Shown in pieces: positions 8,701 through 16,265 of a stretch of DNA of 34,775 nucleotides (within the stretch, counting starts at the first letter, position 1; the number at the start of each line of letters is the position of its first letter). The stretch is from an uncultured SAR86 cluster bacterium (GTDB lineage: Bacteria > Pseudomonadota > Gammaproteobacteria > Magnimaribacterales > Magnimaribacteraceae). Location: contig CACLEZ010000013.1 of NCBI GenBank assembly GCA_902606175.1, positions 1-34,775 of the forward strand. Direction: 5' to 3'. The notes beneath the pieces are model-generated. The model was not told the origin of the DNA. It saw only the letters and a program-made list of their open reading frames with translations, and ran no database searches. A program made the position numbers and the translations under genes.

Positions 8701-8774
8701 TGCCCCGTACAGGATTTGAACCTATGGCCTCTGGATTAGGAATCCAGCGCTCTATCCGACTGAGCTAACGGGGC
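8701..8774 (-). tRNA. tRNA-Arg (anticodon CCT)
   Basis: Read on the minus strand, 74 nt fold as a standard cloverleaf. The 7-bp acceptor is GCCCCGT/ACGGGGC, the D-arm GCTC..GAGC, the anticodon stem CTGGA/TCCAG with loop TTCCTAA (anticodon CCT, reading AGG), and the T-loop TTCAAAT. The discriminator is A at 8701. CCA is not encoded; the next bases are CTA. The carboxyltransferase start follows 8 nt later on the same strand, so the two probably share a transcript. Confidence 0.96.
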
Positions 8775-8802
8775 ATTTTAAAGGCATTTTAACAATTTAG
8801 TC

Positions 8803-8830
8803 TTGATTTTAAATTTTCTTTGATTATTAT
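8803..8830 (+). promoter_or_regulatory. probable sigma-70 promoter of metY leader
   Basis: TTGATT (8803-8808), a 16-nt spacer and TATTAT (8825-8830). The predicted start of transcription falls about 8836-8838, right at the first stem of the riboswitch, which supports the assignment. Confidence 0.55.
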
Positions 8831-8835
8831 TCTTC

Positions 8836-8887
8836 AAGCACCGATTTGAACCAGATTGCGGGTGCTTTATAAATACTGCTAAATAGG
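8836..8887 (+). promoter_or_regulatory. SAM-II-type riboswitch aptamer
   Basis: The order and spacing of conserved blocks fit the SAM-II (SAM_alpha) aptamer as I recall it. The P1 stem is AAGCACC (8836-8842) with GGTGCTT (8861-8867). The loop is GATTTGAACC then ATTGC (8843-8859). After P1 comes TATAAAT, then GCTAAATAGG (8869-8887), which supplies the pseudoknot strand. It lies directly upstream of metY, a methionine gene, as expected for S-adenosylmethionine feedback control. SAM-II is best known from alphaproteobacteria and marine metagenomes; placement in a gammaproteobacterial context is less usual. No covariance search was run. Confidence 0.85.
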
Positions 8888-8900
8888 ATTCTTCAAGACC

Positions 8901-8934
8901 AACCTGTTTAGCGAAAGCTGGCAGGTTTTTTTTT
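8901..8934 (+). terminator. leader terminator (expression platform) of the metY riboswitch
   Basis: AACCTG (8901-8906) pairs with CAGGTT (8922-8927). The stem continues past a bulged T through TT/GG wobbles to AGC/GCT, capped by a GAAA tetraloop, and is followed by nine Ts (8926-8934). The metY Shine-Dalgarno GGAG (8935-8938) begins right after the T-run. An alternative pairing GCTAAATAGG (8878-8887) with CCTGTTTAGC (8903-8912) would prevent the terminator from forming. Confidence 0.85.
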
Positions 8935-8945
8935 GGAGAAATAAG

Positions 8946-10244
8946 ATGAGTTACGAAGGTAAAAATTTAGAAACAATAGCACTTCATGCAGGTTGGAGAG
9001 CAGATGCAACTACAGGATCAGTAGCCGTTCCTATACATCAAACAACTAGTTATCAGTTTGAAAGCACTGAAAAGGCTGCAGATCTATTCGCTTTAGCGGA
9101 ATTGGGTAATATTTATACAAGAATAATGAATCCCACTACAGCTGTTCTTGAAGAAAGGATGGCAGCTCTGGATGGAGGTGCAGCTGGCTTAGCTGTTTCA
9201 TCTGGACAAACTGCCTCGGCTTATTCTATTCAGAACCTAGCTAGAGCTGGAGATAACATTGTTGCTTCTTCTCATTTATACGGAGGTACTTATAACCAGT
9301 TCAAAAACAATCTATCCGAAATGGGCATCGAAGTAAGATTTGTTGATCCGACAGATCCTTTGATGTTTATTAAGGCTTCAGACACCAAAACACGAGCTTT
9401 TTTTGGAGAGACATTACCTAATCCAAAGCTACAAGTTTTTCCTATAAGAGAAGTTGCAGATCTTGGAAGAAAAAATGGAATTCCTCTAATAGTTGATAAT
9501 ACTGCCGCTCCAATATTTTGTAGACCCTTTGATCATGGGGCAGCAATAACTACCTACTCAACCACTAAATACATTGGAGGTCACGGAACTTCAATAGGAG
9601 GTTTAATAATAGATGGTGGAAATTTTGATTGGACCGAAGCTGGTTCGGAACGACAACCAACTCTTAATACACCAGATCCTTGCTATAACGGAGTAGTTTG
9701 GACTGAAGCTACAAAAGAAATGGGGCCGATTGCCTATATTATGAAAGCTAGAACTACCTTACTTAGAGATTTAGGCGGAGCAATGAGTCCATTTAATGCT
9801 TGGTCATTCATTCAAGGTCTTGAAACTTTACCTCTTAGGATGAGAGAACATGGTAAGAATGCCCTTCAGGTTGCTCAATATCTTGAAGATAATAGTCTTG
9901 TTTCTTCGGTCACTTATCCTGGAATTTCGGAAGGCATTAGTAAAGAGAGAGCAGATACATATTTATCAGGCGGCTATGGTGCTCTAATTGGTTTTGAGTT
10001 ACCTGGAGGAGTCGAAGCTGGAAGGAAATTTATTGATTCCCTTGAGCTTCTTTACCATGTTGCAAATATTGGAGACTCAAGATCACTGGCAATTCATCCA
10101 GCCTCTACAACGCACAGTCAATTAACCTCAAAAGAACAATTATCTGCTGGCGTAACACCTGGATATGTAAGACTATCGGTTGGTATTGAAAACGTTGAGG
10201 ATATTATTAACGATATTGATCAAGCCATTAAGAAGGCAAGTTAG
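8946..10244 (+). CDS. metY: O-acetylhomoserine aminocarboxypropyltransferase (sulfhydrylase)
   Basis: MetY makes homocysteine from O-acetylhomoserine and sulfide with PLP, the direct sulfhydrylation route to methionine. The length (432 residues) and the long insert after the PLP lysine are those of MetY rather than MetB or MetZ. The N-terminus reads ETIALHAGW..D..TGSVAVPIHQTTSY. SSGQTA (85-90) and Y-GGTYN (112-117) form the cofactor pocket. DNTAA (184-188) gives the PLP Asp, and TTYSTTKYIGGHG holds the Schiff-base lysine near 208. The ATG is preceded by GGAG at 7 nt. Expression is likely shut off by SAM through the leader described above. The gene is convergent with hisI, with an 18-bp gap. 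Confidence 0.95.
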   Translation: MSYEGKNLETIALHAGWRADATTGSVAVPIHQTTSYQFESTEKAADLFALAELGNIYTRIMNPTTAVLEERMAALDGGAAGLAVSSGQTASAYSIQNLARAGDNIVASSHLYGGTYNQFKNNLSEMGIEVRFVDPTDPLMFIKASDTKTRAFFGETLPNPKLQVFPIREVADLGRKNGIPLIVDNTAAPIFCRPFDHGAAITTYSTTKYIGGHGTSIGGLIIDGGNFDWTEAGSERQPTLNTPDPCYNGVVWTEATKEMGPIAYIMKARTTLLRDLGGAMSPFNAWSFIQGLETLPLRMREHGKNALQVAQYLEDNSLVSSVTYPGISEGISKERADTYLSGGYGALIGFELPGGVEAGRKFIDSLELLYHVANIGDSRSLAIHPASTTHSQLTSKEQLSAGVTPGYVRLSVGIENVEDIINDIDQAIKKAS

Positions 10245-10262
10245 TTTATCAACGAAATTTAC

Positions 10263-10736
10263 CTAAAGCTTGGTTGGATTTTCAATACCAGGATAAACTT
10301 CCTCTGGATCAAACACTTTCTCTGATTCGGTGAAATTTAGTATGACTTCATCTTTTTCTATTGAATCGACTGATCGATAAAAGCAGGATTTATAACCAAC
10401 ATGACAACTTGCCCCCAAGCCCTCTATGGTGACTTTCAGCCAGATGGAATCTTGATCGTCATCTATAAGTATTTCATCTATTTTATGGACCATTCCACTA
10501 GACTCACCTTTTTTCCATAAAGCTTTTCTACTTCTGCTCCAGTAGTGTGCTTCTTTGGTAAGAATTGTTTTATCTAAAGCTTCTTTATTCATATAACCAA
10601 GCATTAACACTAAATCTGATTTAGTTTCAGTAACAACAACAGGGATAACTTCCTCTGAATTAAATTTAGGTGCAAGGATATTCCCTTCTTCTACAAATTC
10701 AACAGATGATCGTTGGGCAAATTTTATTTTATTCAC
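10263..10736 (-). CDS. hisI: phosphoribosyl-AMP cyclohydrolase, variant zinc site
   Basis: HisI opens the purine ring of phosphoribosyl-AMP in the third step of histidine synthesis, using Zn and Mg. The 157 residues include the family motifs: MLGYMNKEAL (45-54), AHYWSRSRKALWKKGESSG (63-81) and GASCHVGYKSCFYR (108-121), whose two cysteines (about 111 and 118) are Zn ligands. The usual DCD motif, which supplies the third Zn cysteine, reads IDDDQDSIW here (91-99), with no Cys. There is no HisE (pyrophosphohydrolase) domain; it is longer than a minimal HisI at both ends. The start is GTG at 10736 with an AGGA upstream; no in-frame ATG fits better. Confidence 0.9.
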   Translation of the reverse strand: MNKIKFAQRSSVEFVEEGNILAPKFNSEEVIPVVVTETKSDLVLMLGYMNKEALDKTILTKEAHYWSRSRKALWKKGESSGMVHKIDEILIDDDQDSIWLKVTIEGLGASCHVGYKSCFYRSVDSIEKDEVILNFTESEKVFDPEEVYPGIENPTKL

Positions 10737-10841
10737 AATTTTTCCTATTAAGGAGTTTCATTTTAACAGAACATAATTGTCCCAAGCCAATAGCATCTTA
10801 AATTCAGTTTAAAGGAGTTTTTTGTTAAAATAGACCTATCA

Positions 10842-11441
10842 ATGCTTCCTAATTTAAAAGTAGAGAACCTGTCTTGTGTTCGATCAGAAAAAGCTATATT
10901 CAAAAATTTAAACTTTGAAGTTCTGCCTGGTCAAAATTTAGAGATTATTGGCTCAAATGGCTCTGGAAAGACTACATTACTAAGAATGCTTTTAGGTCTT
11001 ATTAACAAAGAGGAAGGGATTATTAATTGGTTGGATGAAGACAATAATTTCAATGAATATCGATCTTTTGATTGTTTCTATCAAGGACACCAAATGGGCA
11101 TAAAGAACATGCTTACGGTTTTTGAAAACTTAAAGTTAACTCATAACGCAAAAGGGATGAGCGAAGAGGATATAAATAAGTGCCTCGAGAGGGTGGGTCT
11201 TTATAAGATAAATGAGATGGCATCAGATCTATCTGTAGGACAAAAAAAGCGAATTTCAATTGCAAGATGGCTACTTAAAGACTTTAAAATTTATTTTATA
11301 GACGAACCTTTTACTGCTTTAGATGACTCTGCCTCCGACTTAATTAAAGAAATAATTAACGAACTCAATCAAAAGGGCAGTTCATTTGTTATTACAGGGC
11401 ACAGATCTTCAAATATTAACGCAACCCTTATTGAGATTTGA
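10842..11441 (+). CDS. ccmA: cytochrome c maturation ABC transporter ATPase
   Basis: CcmA is the cytosolic ATPase that, with CcmB, drives release of holo-CcmE from the CcmC complex during cytochrome c maturation. The 199 residues have Walker A GSNGSGKTT (about 37-45), signature LSVGQKKRISIARWLL and Walker B IYFIDEPFTALDD. The N-terminus (LKVENLSCVRSEKAIF) is typical. It is the first gene of a complete ccm operon. The ATG has no Shine-Dalgarno close by; an AAAGGAG lies 24 nt upstream, too far for normal use. TTAAAAT just before the gene (10825-10831) could be a -10 element giving a very short leader. Confidence 0.93.
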   Translation: MLPNLKVENLSCVRSEKAIFKNLNFEVLPGQNLEIIGSNGSGKTTLLRMLLGLINKEEGIINWLDEDNNFNEYRSFDCFYQGHQMGIKNMLTVFENLKLTHNAKGMSEEDINKCLERVGLYKINEMASDLSVGQKKRISIARWLLKDFKIYFIDEPFTALDDSASDLIKEIINELNQKGSSFVITGHRSSNINATLIEI

Positions 11442-11442
11442 T

Positions 11443-12117
11443 ATGAAGAGTTCAGTATTGGATTGGTTAGGAATTATATTAAAAAGGGATCTAATTATTG
11501 CTTTTAGAAGATCTTCCACATATATAACGCCGTTAGTCTTTTTTTTAATTGTCATTACTTTTTTTCCTTTAGCACTGGGACCTCAAGAAAGTTTATTAAG
11601 TTCTTTGGCCCCTGGAGTGATTTGGATTGCCGCTCTATTGGCTTCATTGCTTGCAGTAGAGAGTATATTTAGTGAAGACTTTAGAGATGGTTCTCTAGAT
11701 GATTTCTTTATTTCTTTAGAACCTTCCTTTATCTTGGTATTTGCAAAAGTAATGATCCACTGGCTAATTACTGGGCTGCCAATTCTCATTGCTTCTTCTC
11801 TTGCAGCAATTATTTTATATCTTCCTTTAGAAAGTTTTGTTCCTATGATTCTAAGCCTTCTTCTTGGAACGTCCTTTATGAGTTTGTTAGGTGCTCTGGG
11901 TGCAGCTTTATCCCTAGGAAAATCAGCTATCCTTAGCGCAATTATAGTTTTACCTTTTTCTATACCAACATTATTAATGGGTACTTCTGTAGTAACTTTT
12001 TCACTCAATAATCAAGATTATTCTGGTTTTCTAATGATGATGGGTGCCATGCTTGCAATAGGTATTCCATTGTTATGTTTGTTAACTGTAGAAGCTTTAC
12101 TGCTGAATTATGACTAA
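11443..12117 (+). CDS. ccmB: heme exporter permease CcmB
   Basis: CcmB is the membrane partner of CcmA in the ABC complex of System I. From the ATG at 11443 the protein has 224 residues, the family's normal length, with six hydrophobic segments. The early motif LKRDLIIAFRRSSTYITPLVFF and the following FPLALGP are characteristic. The open frame extends 57 bases further upstream into ccmA, but 11443 gives the conserved N-terminus and lies 1 bp after the ccmA stop. It overlaps ccmC by 8 bp. Confidence 0.93.
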   Translation: MKSSVLDWLGIILKRDLIIAFRRSSTYITPLVFFLIVITFFPLALGPQESLLSSLAPGVIWIAALLASLLAVESIFSEDFRDGSLDDFFISLEPSFILVFAKVMIHWLITGLPILIASSLAAIILYLPLESFVPMILSLLLGTSFMSLLGALGAALSLGKSAILSAIIVLPFSIPTLLMGTSVVTFSLNNQDYSGFLMMMGAMLAIGIPLLCLLTVEALLLNYD

Positions 12118-12865
12118 GATTTGGAATGTCACCAAAAGGTGGTTTATTGAAATGGGATCACCTCCTTTATTTTATCGATGGTCTTCAAAGATTATGCCTT
12201 GGTTAGGGATTTTGGCCATAATTTTTTTATCAATTGGACTTTTTTGGGGATTACTAATTGCTCCAACTGACTATAAGCAAGGTGATGTTTATAGAATTTT
12301 ATATGTTCATGTCCCCTCAGCGATACTTGGTCAGTCTATTTTTATGTTTATGGCAGCTTGCGGTCTTATTAATGTTGTCTGGAGAGCAAAGATATCTGGA
12401 ATGATGTTGAAATCTGCTGCACCTATAGGAATGAGCTTCACTCTCATAGCTTTAGTAACAGGTTCCGTTTGGGGCAAACCAACCTGGGGAACTTGGTGGG
12501 TATGGGATGCACGTCTCACTTCAACTCTTATATTATTCTTTATTTATGCAGCATTAATAGGCCTTTATTCATCAATAGATGATAAAACCAAAGCTGATAG
12601 GGCAGTCTCTATCTTGTCGATTGTAGGCTTGGCGATTATACCCGTGATAAAGAAATCAGTAGATTGGTGGCAAACACTTCATCAGCCATCTACTTTTACG
12701 TTGACTTCTTCTCCCTCAATGTCTCCCGACATGTATCAACCTCTTTTATTATGTGTGATTGGATTTTATTTAATTTTCGCTTTTACATTAACTTTAAATC
12801 TCAGGAATGAGGTCATTGATAGAGAAAGATCAAAGAATTGGGTCAAGCAAATATTTGTAAACTAA
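12110..12865 (+). CDS. ccmC: heme transport and handling protein CcmC
   Basis: CcmC presents heme to the chaperone CcmE on the periplasmic side of the membrane. The 251 residues form six membrane segments. The tryptophan-rich WGTWWVWDARLTS (about 126-138) binds heme, and the two flanking periplasmic histidines are seen in LYVHVPS (near 67) and TLHQPSTF (near 191). It overlaps ccmB by 8 bp, and ccmD starts 3 bp after the stop. Confidence 0.95.
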   Translation: MTKIWNVTKRWFIEMGSPPLFYRWSSKIMPWLGILAIIFLSIGLFWGLLIAPTDYKQGDVYRILYVHVPSAILGQSIFMFMAACGLINVVWRAKISGMMLKSAAPIGMSFTLIALVTGSVWGKPTWGTWWVWDARLTSTLILFFIYAALIGLYSSIDDKTKADRAVSILSIVGLAIIPVIKKSVDWWQTLHQPSTFTLTSSPSMSPDMYQPLLLCVIGFYLIFAFTLTLNLRNEVIDRERSKNWVKQIFVN

Positions 12866-12868
12866 GAA

Positions 12869-13021
12869 ATGTTAGAAAACTTTAATAATTTACTTTATAT
12901 GGATGGCAATGGCCTTTTTGTATGGTTCTGTATGGCTTTTTTTGTTCTTGTTGTCAGTCTAAATATCCTTTATGCCATAAAGAAGAAAAGGCAGCTTATT
13001 AAATTAATTAGATCTTTATGA
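12869..13021 (+). CDS. ccmD: heme exporter small subunit CcmD
   Basis: A 50-residue ORF exactly between ccmC and ccmE. It reads MLENFNNLLYMDGNGLFVW, then one hydrophobic helix (about 19-36) followed by a basic tail with KKKRQ, the standard CcmD layout (one transmembrane helix, Arg/Lys-rich C-terminus). CcmD stabilises the CcmABC complex and helps release holo-CcmE. Its stop overlaps the ccmE ATG by 4 bp (ATGA). Identification rests on position, size and topology, since CcmD is poorly conserved. Confidence 0.9.
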   Translation: MLENFNNLLYMDGNGLFVWFCMAFFVLVVSLNILYAIKKKRQLIKLIRSL

Positions 13022-13443
13022 ACCCATTAAGAAAACAGAGACTCTATGCCTTGATTGCAGTTCTAATTGGGTCGCTATTAGCTACATGGCTAGTTGTTTC
13101 TGCTTTATCCGAGAATATGAATTTGTTTTATTCACCTAGCGAAATATTAAAAGCTGATATTGATGAAAATGTTTTAATCAGAGCTGGAGGAATGGTGAAG
13201 CAAGGATCTATTGAAAAAAGTAAAGATTCTTTAAATGTCAGATTTACTGTCACAGATTATCAAAATGAATTGATAATAAATTACGAAGGTATATTGCCTG
13301 ATTTATTTGACGAAAATGCTGGAGTGGTTGTAAGAGGAAATTTGAAAACTGATGGCTCCTTTAAGGCAATTGAAGTTCTTGCTAAGCACGATGAGAATTA
13401 TATGCCTCCAGAGGTCGCCAAGTTAATTGAGGCGAATGGATGA
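13018..13443 (+). CDS. ccmE: periplasmic heme chaperone CcmE
   Basis: CcmE binds heme covalently through a histidine and carries it to CcmF. The 141 residues have an N-terminal membrane anchor (about 10-30) and an OB-fold periplasmic domain. The heme-attachment motif LAKHDENYMPPEV has the binding His near 124 and the axial Tyr near 128. The start overlaps ccmD by 4 bp and the end overlaps ccmF by 4 bp. Confidence 0.96.
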   Translation: MNPLRKQRLYALIAVLIGSLLATWLVVSALSENMNLFYSPSEILKADIDENVLIRAGGMVKQGSIEKSKDSLNVRFTVTDYQNELIINYEGILPDLFDENAGVVVRGNLKTDGSFKAIEVLAKHDENYMPPEVAKLIEANG

Positions 13444-15347
13444 TACCTGAATTCGGCCATTTAATTTTAATTGTTCATTTAGTTTTGAGTCTATTGGGTG
13501 GAACACTGCCACTTTTAGTAGTTTATGCAAACTATAGATCTCTTGAGATTTCGATAAAGAAGCTATCAGTTACACTTTTTATATTAATAACCATCTCTTT
13601 TCTATCTTTGATTTATTCTTTTCTTGTCGACGATTTTTCTGTTGCATATGTCGCTCAAAACTCCAATATCAATTTACCAGTTTATTATAAGTTTGCAGCA
13701 ACATGGGGAGCCCATGAGGGATCATTAGTTCTATGGATTCTGGCAATGAATGCTTGGCTGATAGGCTTTATCTTTTTTACACATTCTAAAGATAAAGACT
13801 TCCTGGCAACCGTATTTTCTATTTCTTGTCAGGTTATCTTTGCTTTTTCACTATTTACACTCTTCACATCCAATCCTTTTGAGAGAATTCTACCTATACC
13901 TCCTCTAAATGGAGCTGATCTTAATCCTTCACTACAAGATTTTGCTTTTACAGTGCATCCACCCTTACTTTACTTTGGATATTCTGGTTTATTGATCCCT
14001 TTTGCTATAGCAGTATCTGCAATGTTGTTTAAAAAAGATACTAGAGAATGGGCGAGTTACTCTAGACCTTGGACGCTTCTATCTTGCAGTTTTTTAACAT
14101 TGGGAATAGCGTTGGGAAGTTGGTGGGCTTATTATGAATTAGGTTGGGGCGGATGGTGGTTTTGGGATCCTGTAGAAAATGCAGCTTTCATACCTTGGCT
14201 TCTATCGGTTGCTTTATTCCATTCTTTGATCACCAGTCAAAATAGAGGAGTATTTGGTAAGTGGTCTATTCTTCTTTCAATCTTTGCTTTTGCTACAAGC
14301 TTACTGGGTACTTTTTTGGTTAGGTCAGGAATATTAACTTCTGTGCATGCCTTTGCTTTAGATCCTGAAAGAGGCCTGTTTATTTTAGCCATTCTTGCAT
14401 TCTTTGTAATAGGAAGTCTTTTGATCTATTCAATAACGGACTTTGGGCATGTTGAAGAAAATAAATATGAGCTCACTTCCAAAGAATTTGGTTTCTTATT
14501 GAATAACCTGCTACTTGTTGTTCTTGCTATCTCAATTTTATTTGGAACAATTTTTCCCCTTATCTACGAAGCATTTACCGGAGGAAAGCAAATATCTGTA
14601 GGGGCACCTTACTTCGAAATTATACTTTTCCCCTTTGCCTTGGCATTAGGATTGCTTCAAGGCGTTGCCCTTTATCTCTCTTGGGGCAAATCTTCATCTT
14701 TTAGTTTTTTACCTAGACTACTCATAGAGTCTTTATCTATATTTTCGCTAATCATTCTCATTTTATTTGTTCTCTTTGATAATCTATATCTCAGTTCTTT
14801 TGCGACAATATTTTTAGCCTCTTGGATCTTAGTAGGAACATTACAAATAACCAAAAAAAGAAATTTGAGCTATTGGAACTTCTTGAGAAAGAGATTAGCC
14901 GTAACATTTGCTCATGCAGGAATGGCCATTCTGACCATTGGAGTAGGGGTAGTATCAAGTTACTCACTGGAAAAAGAGATAATCTTATCGCCTGGAGATT
15001 CAACAGAATTCAGTGATCAAACCATTAATTTCCAATCTATAGATGATCTATTGGGACCAAATTACACATCTAAATCTGCAGTTGTCTCTTTTGACGATGG
15101 AAGCGGACTTTCTAATATATTAACTGAGAAAAGAACTTATTTACCCTCAGGCCAGATAACAACTGAGGCAGGAATTCAAGCAGACCTTTTCAAAGATTTA
15201 TATGTATCGATTGGAGACAATTTACAGTCTAATATTTGGTCTTTTAAGATTCAAATTAAACCTTTCATACGTTGGATTTGGCTAGGTGCTCTTTTGATCG
15301 CAATTGGTAGTTTCTTGGCAGGAGTAAAACAATTTAAAAGAAGATGA
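13440..15347 (+). CDS. ccmF: cytochrome c heme ligase subunit CcmF
   Basis: CcmF, with CcmH and CcmI, attaches heme to apocytochrome c. It is a 635-residue polytopic membrane protein of normal length. The WWD signature GGWWFWDPVENAAFIPWL lies at about 237-254. VHPPLLYFGY (172-181) carries a conserved histidine, and KFAATWGAHEGSLVLW (84-99) matches the family's N-terminal signature. It overlaps ccmE and ccmG by 4 bp each. Confidence 0.96.
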   Translation: MIPEFGHLILIVHLVLSLLGGTLPLLVVYANYRSLEISIKKLSVTLFILITISFLSLIYSFLVDDFSVAYVAQNSNINLPVYYKFAATWGAHEGSLVLWILAMNAWLIGFIFFTHSKDKDFLATVFSISCQVIFAFSLFTLFTSNPFERILPIPPLNGADLNPSLQDFAFTVHPPLLYFGYSGLLIPFAIAVSAMLFKKDTREWASYSRPWTLLSCSFLTLGIALGSWWAYYELGWGGWWFWDPVENAAFIPWLLSVALFHSLITSQNRGVFGKWSILLSIFAFATSLLGTFLVRSGILTSVHAFALDPERGLFILAILAFFVIGSLLIYSITDFGHVEENKYELTSKEFGFLLNNLLLVVLAISILFGTIFPLIYEAFTGGKQISVGAPYFEIILFPFALALGLLQGVALYLSWGKSSSFSFLPRLLIESLSIFSLIILILFVLFDNLYLSSFATIFLASWILVGTLQITKKRNLSYWNFLRKRLAVTFAHAGMAILTIGVGVVSSYSLEKEIILSPGDSTEFSDQTINFQSIDDLLGPNYTSKSAVVSFDDGSGLSNILTEKRTYLPSGQITTEAGIQADLFKDLYVSIGDNLQSNIWSFKIQIKPFIRWIWLGALLIAIGSFLAGVKQFKRR

Positions 15348-15865
15348 AAAAAATTATAGATGCATTACCCTTAGTTGTTTTCGCCTCATTAATCATTGTA
15401 CTTTTCTCTTTTTTAAGTGATAAAGATGATCAGTTAGAAACAGCACTGATAGATAGCTCTTTTCCAGATTTCAACCTTGGATCATTATCAGACGAGTCTA
15501 GGCTCTTAACTAAACAAGACATAATTAAATTACCAGCATTGATAAATGTTTGGGCTACATGGTGTATAGCTTGCAGAGTTGAGCATCCTTTTTTAATGAA
15601 ATTAAAAGAAGAATCTATACTCACAATATACGGCTTAAATTATAAAGATAATAAATTAAAGGCTCTTGATTTACTTGAAAGAGATGGAAACCCATTTGAA
15701 TTTTCAATATATGATTTTGAAGGCCGATTAGCGATTGACTTAGGAGTGTATGGCGCACCTGAAACTTTCTTTATTGACAAAAATGGTCTTATTCGAGAAA
15801 GACATGTTGGAGTAATAGATGAAAGAGTGTGGGAAGAAAAATTTTCTAAATATCTTAATGAATAA
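15344..15865 (+). CDS. ccmG: thiol:disulfide interchange protein CcmG/DsbE
   Basis: CcmG is a membrane-anchored periplasmic thioredoxin-like protein that reduces the apocytochrome CXXCH cysteines before heme ligation. The 173 residues have an N-terminal anchor (about 8-26) and the active site NVWATWCIACRVEHP with CIAC in place of the more common CPTC. The cis-Pro region GAPETFFIDKNG is present. It overlaps ccmF by 4 bp and ccmH by 8 bp. Confidence 0.93.
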   Translation: MKKIIDALPLVVFASLIIVLFSFLSDKDDQLETALIDSSFPDFNLGSLSDESRLLTKQDIIKLPALINVWATWCIACRVEHPFLMKLKEESILTIYGLNYKDNKLKALDLLERDGNPFEFSIYDFEGRLAIDLGVYGAPETFFIDKNGLIRERHVGVIDERVWEEKFSKYLNE

Positions 15866-16265
15866 ACTCATTCTTTTTTTATTATTTATCATTTGTTCTC
15901 TGCAAGTAAGCGTTGAGGAGGGGCAAGTAAATTTTGATAAAGATGCATATCCATTTACAAGTGAAACAAAAGAGTCATTATTTTATTCTCTTCTAAATGA
16001 GTTAAGGTGCCCTAAGTGCCAAAGTTCAAATCTTGCAGGTTCGAATTCACCTATTTCAAATGATTTGAAGCGAGAAGTTTATGAATTAGTGGTAGAAGGC
16101 AAATCTTCTAGACAGATTAAAGATCATCTAGTTGATAGATATGGTAATTTTATTATCTATAATCCGCCTATCGAGCCAGCTACATATGCATTATGGTTCG
16201 GCCCATTCATTTTGATACTCTTGTCGGCCTTAGTAATTATTTTAGTTAGAAAAAGAATAATTTGA
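15858..16265 (+). CDS. ccmH: cytochrome c maturation protein CcmH (thiol-reductant domain)
   Basis: CcmH works with CcmG and CcmF in holding reduced apocytochrome c. From the ATG at 15858 it has 135 residues: a signal peptide, the redox motif LRCPKCQSSNLAGSNSPI (cysteines near 51 and 54) and a C-terminal transmembrane helix (LWFGPFILILLSALVIILV). The open frame reaches back to 15819, but that would remove the signal peptide from the N-terminus; the ATG overlapping the ccmG stop is preferred. It is the short form, with the TPR part encoded separately by the next gene. Confidence 0.94.
   Translation: MNKLILFLLFIICSLQVSVEEGQVNFDKDAYPFTSETKESLFYSLLNELRCPKCQSSNLAGSNSPISNDLKREVYELVVEGKSSRQIKDHLVDRYGNFIIYNPPIEPATYALWFGPFILILLSALVIILVRKRII

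Noticed and set aside
8843-8852. The 10-mer GATTTGAACC here is identical to part of the tRNA-Arg T-arm (plus-strand reading, 8713-8722), hinting at a tRNA fragment or attachment-site repeat.
   Set aside because: The flanks differ completely, and the surrounding blocks match the SAM-II aptamer, in which this sequence is expected.
11583-12008. Minus-strand open frame of 141 codons opposite ccmB.
   Set aside because: Lies entirely within a clear ccmB gene and shows no family motifs.
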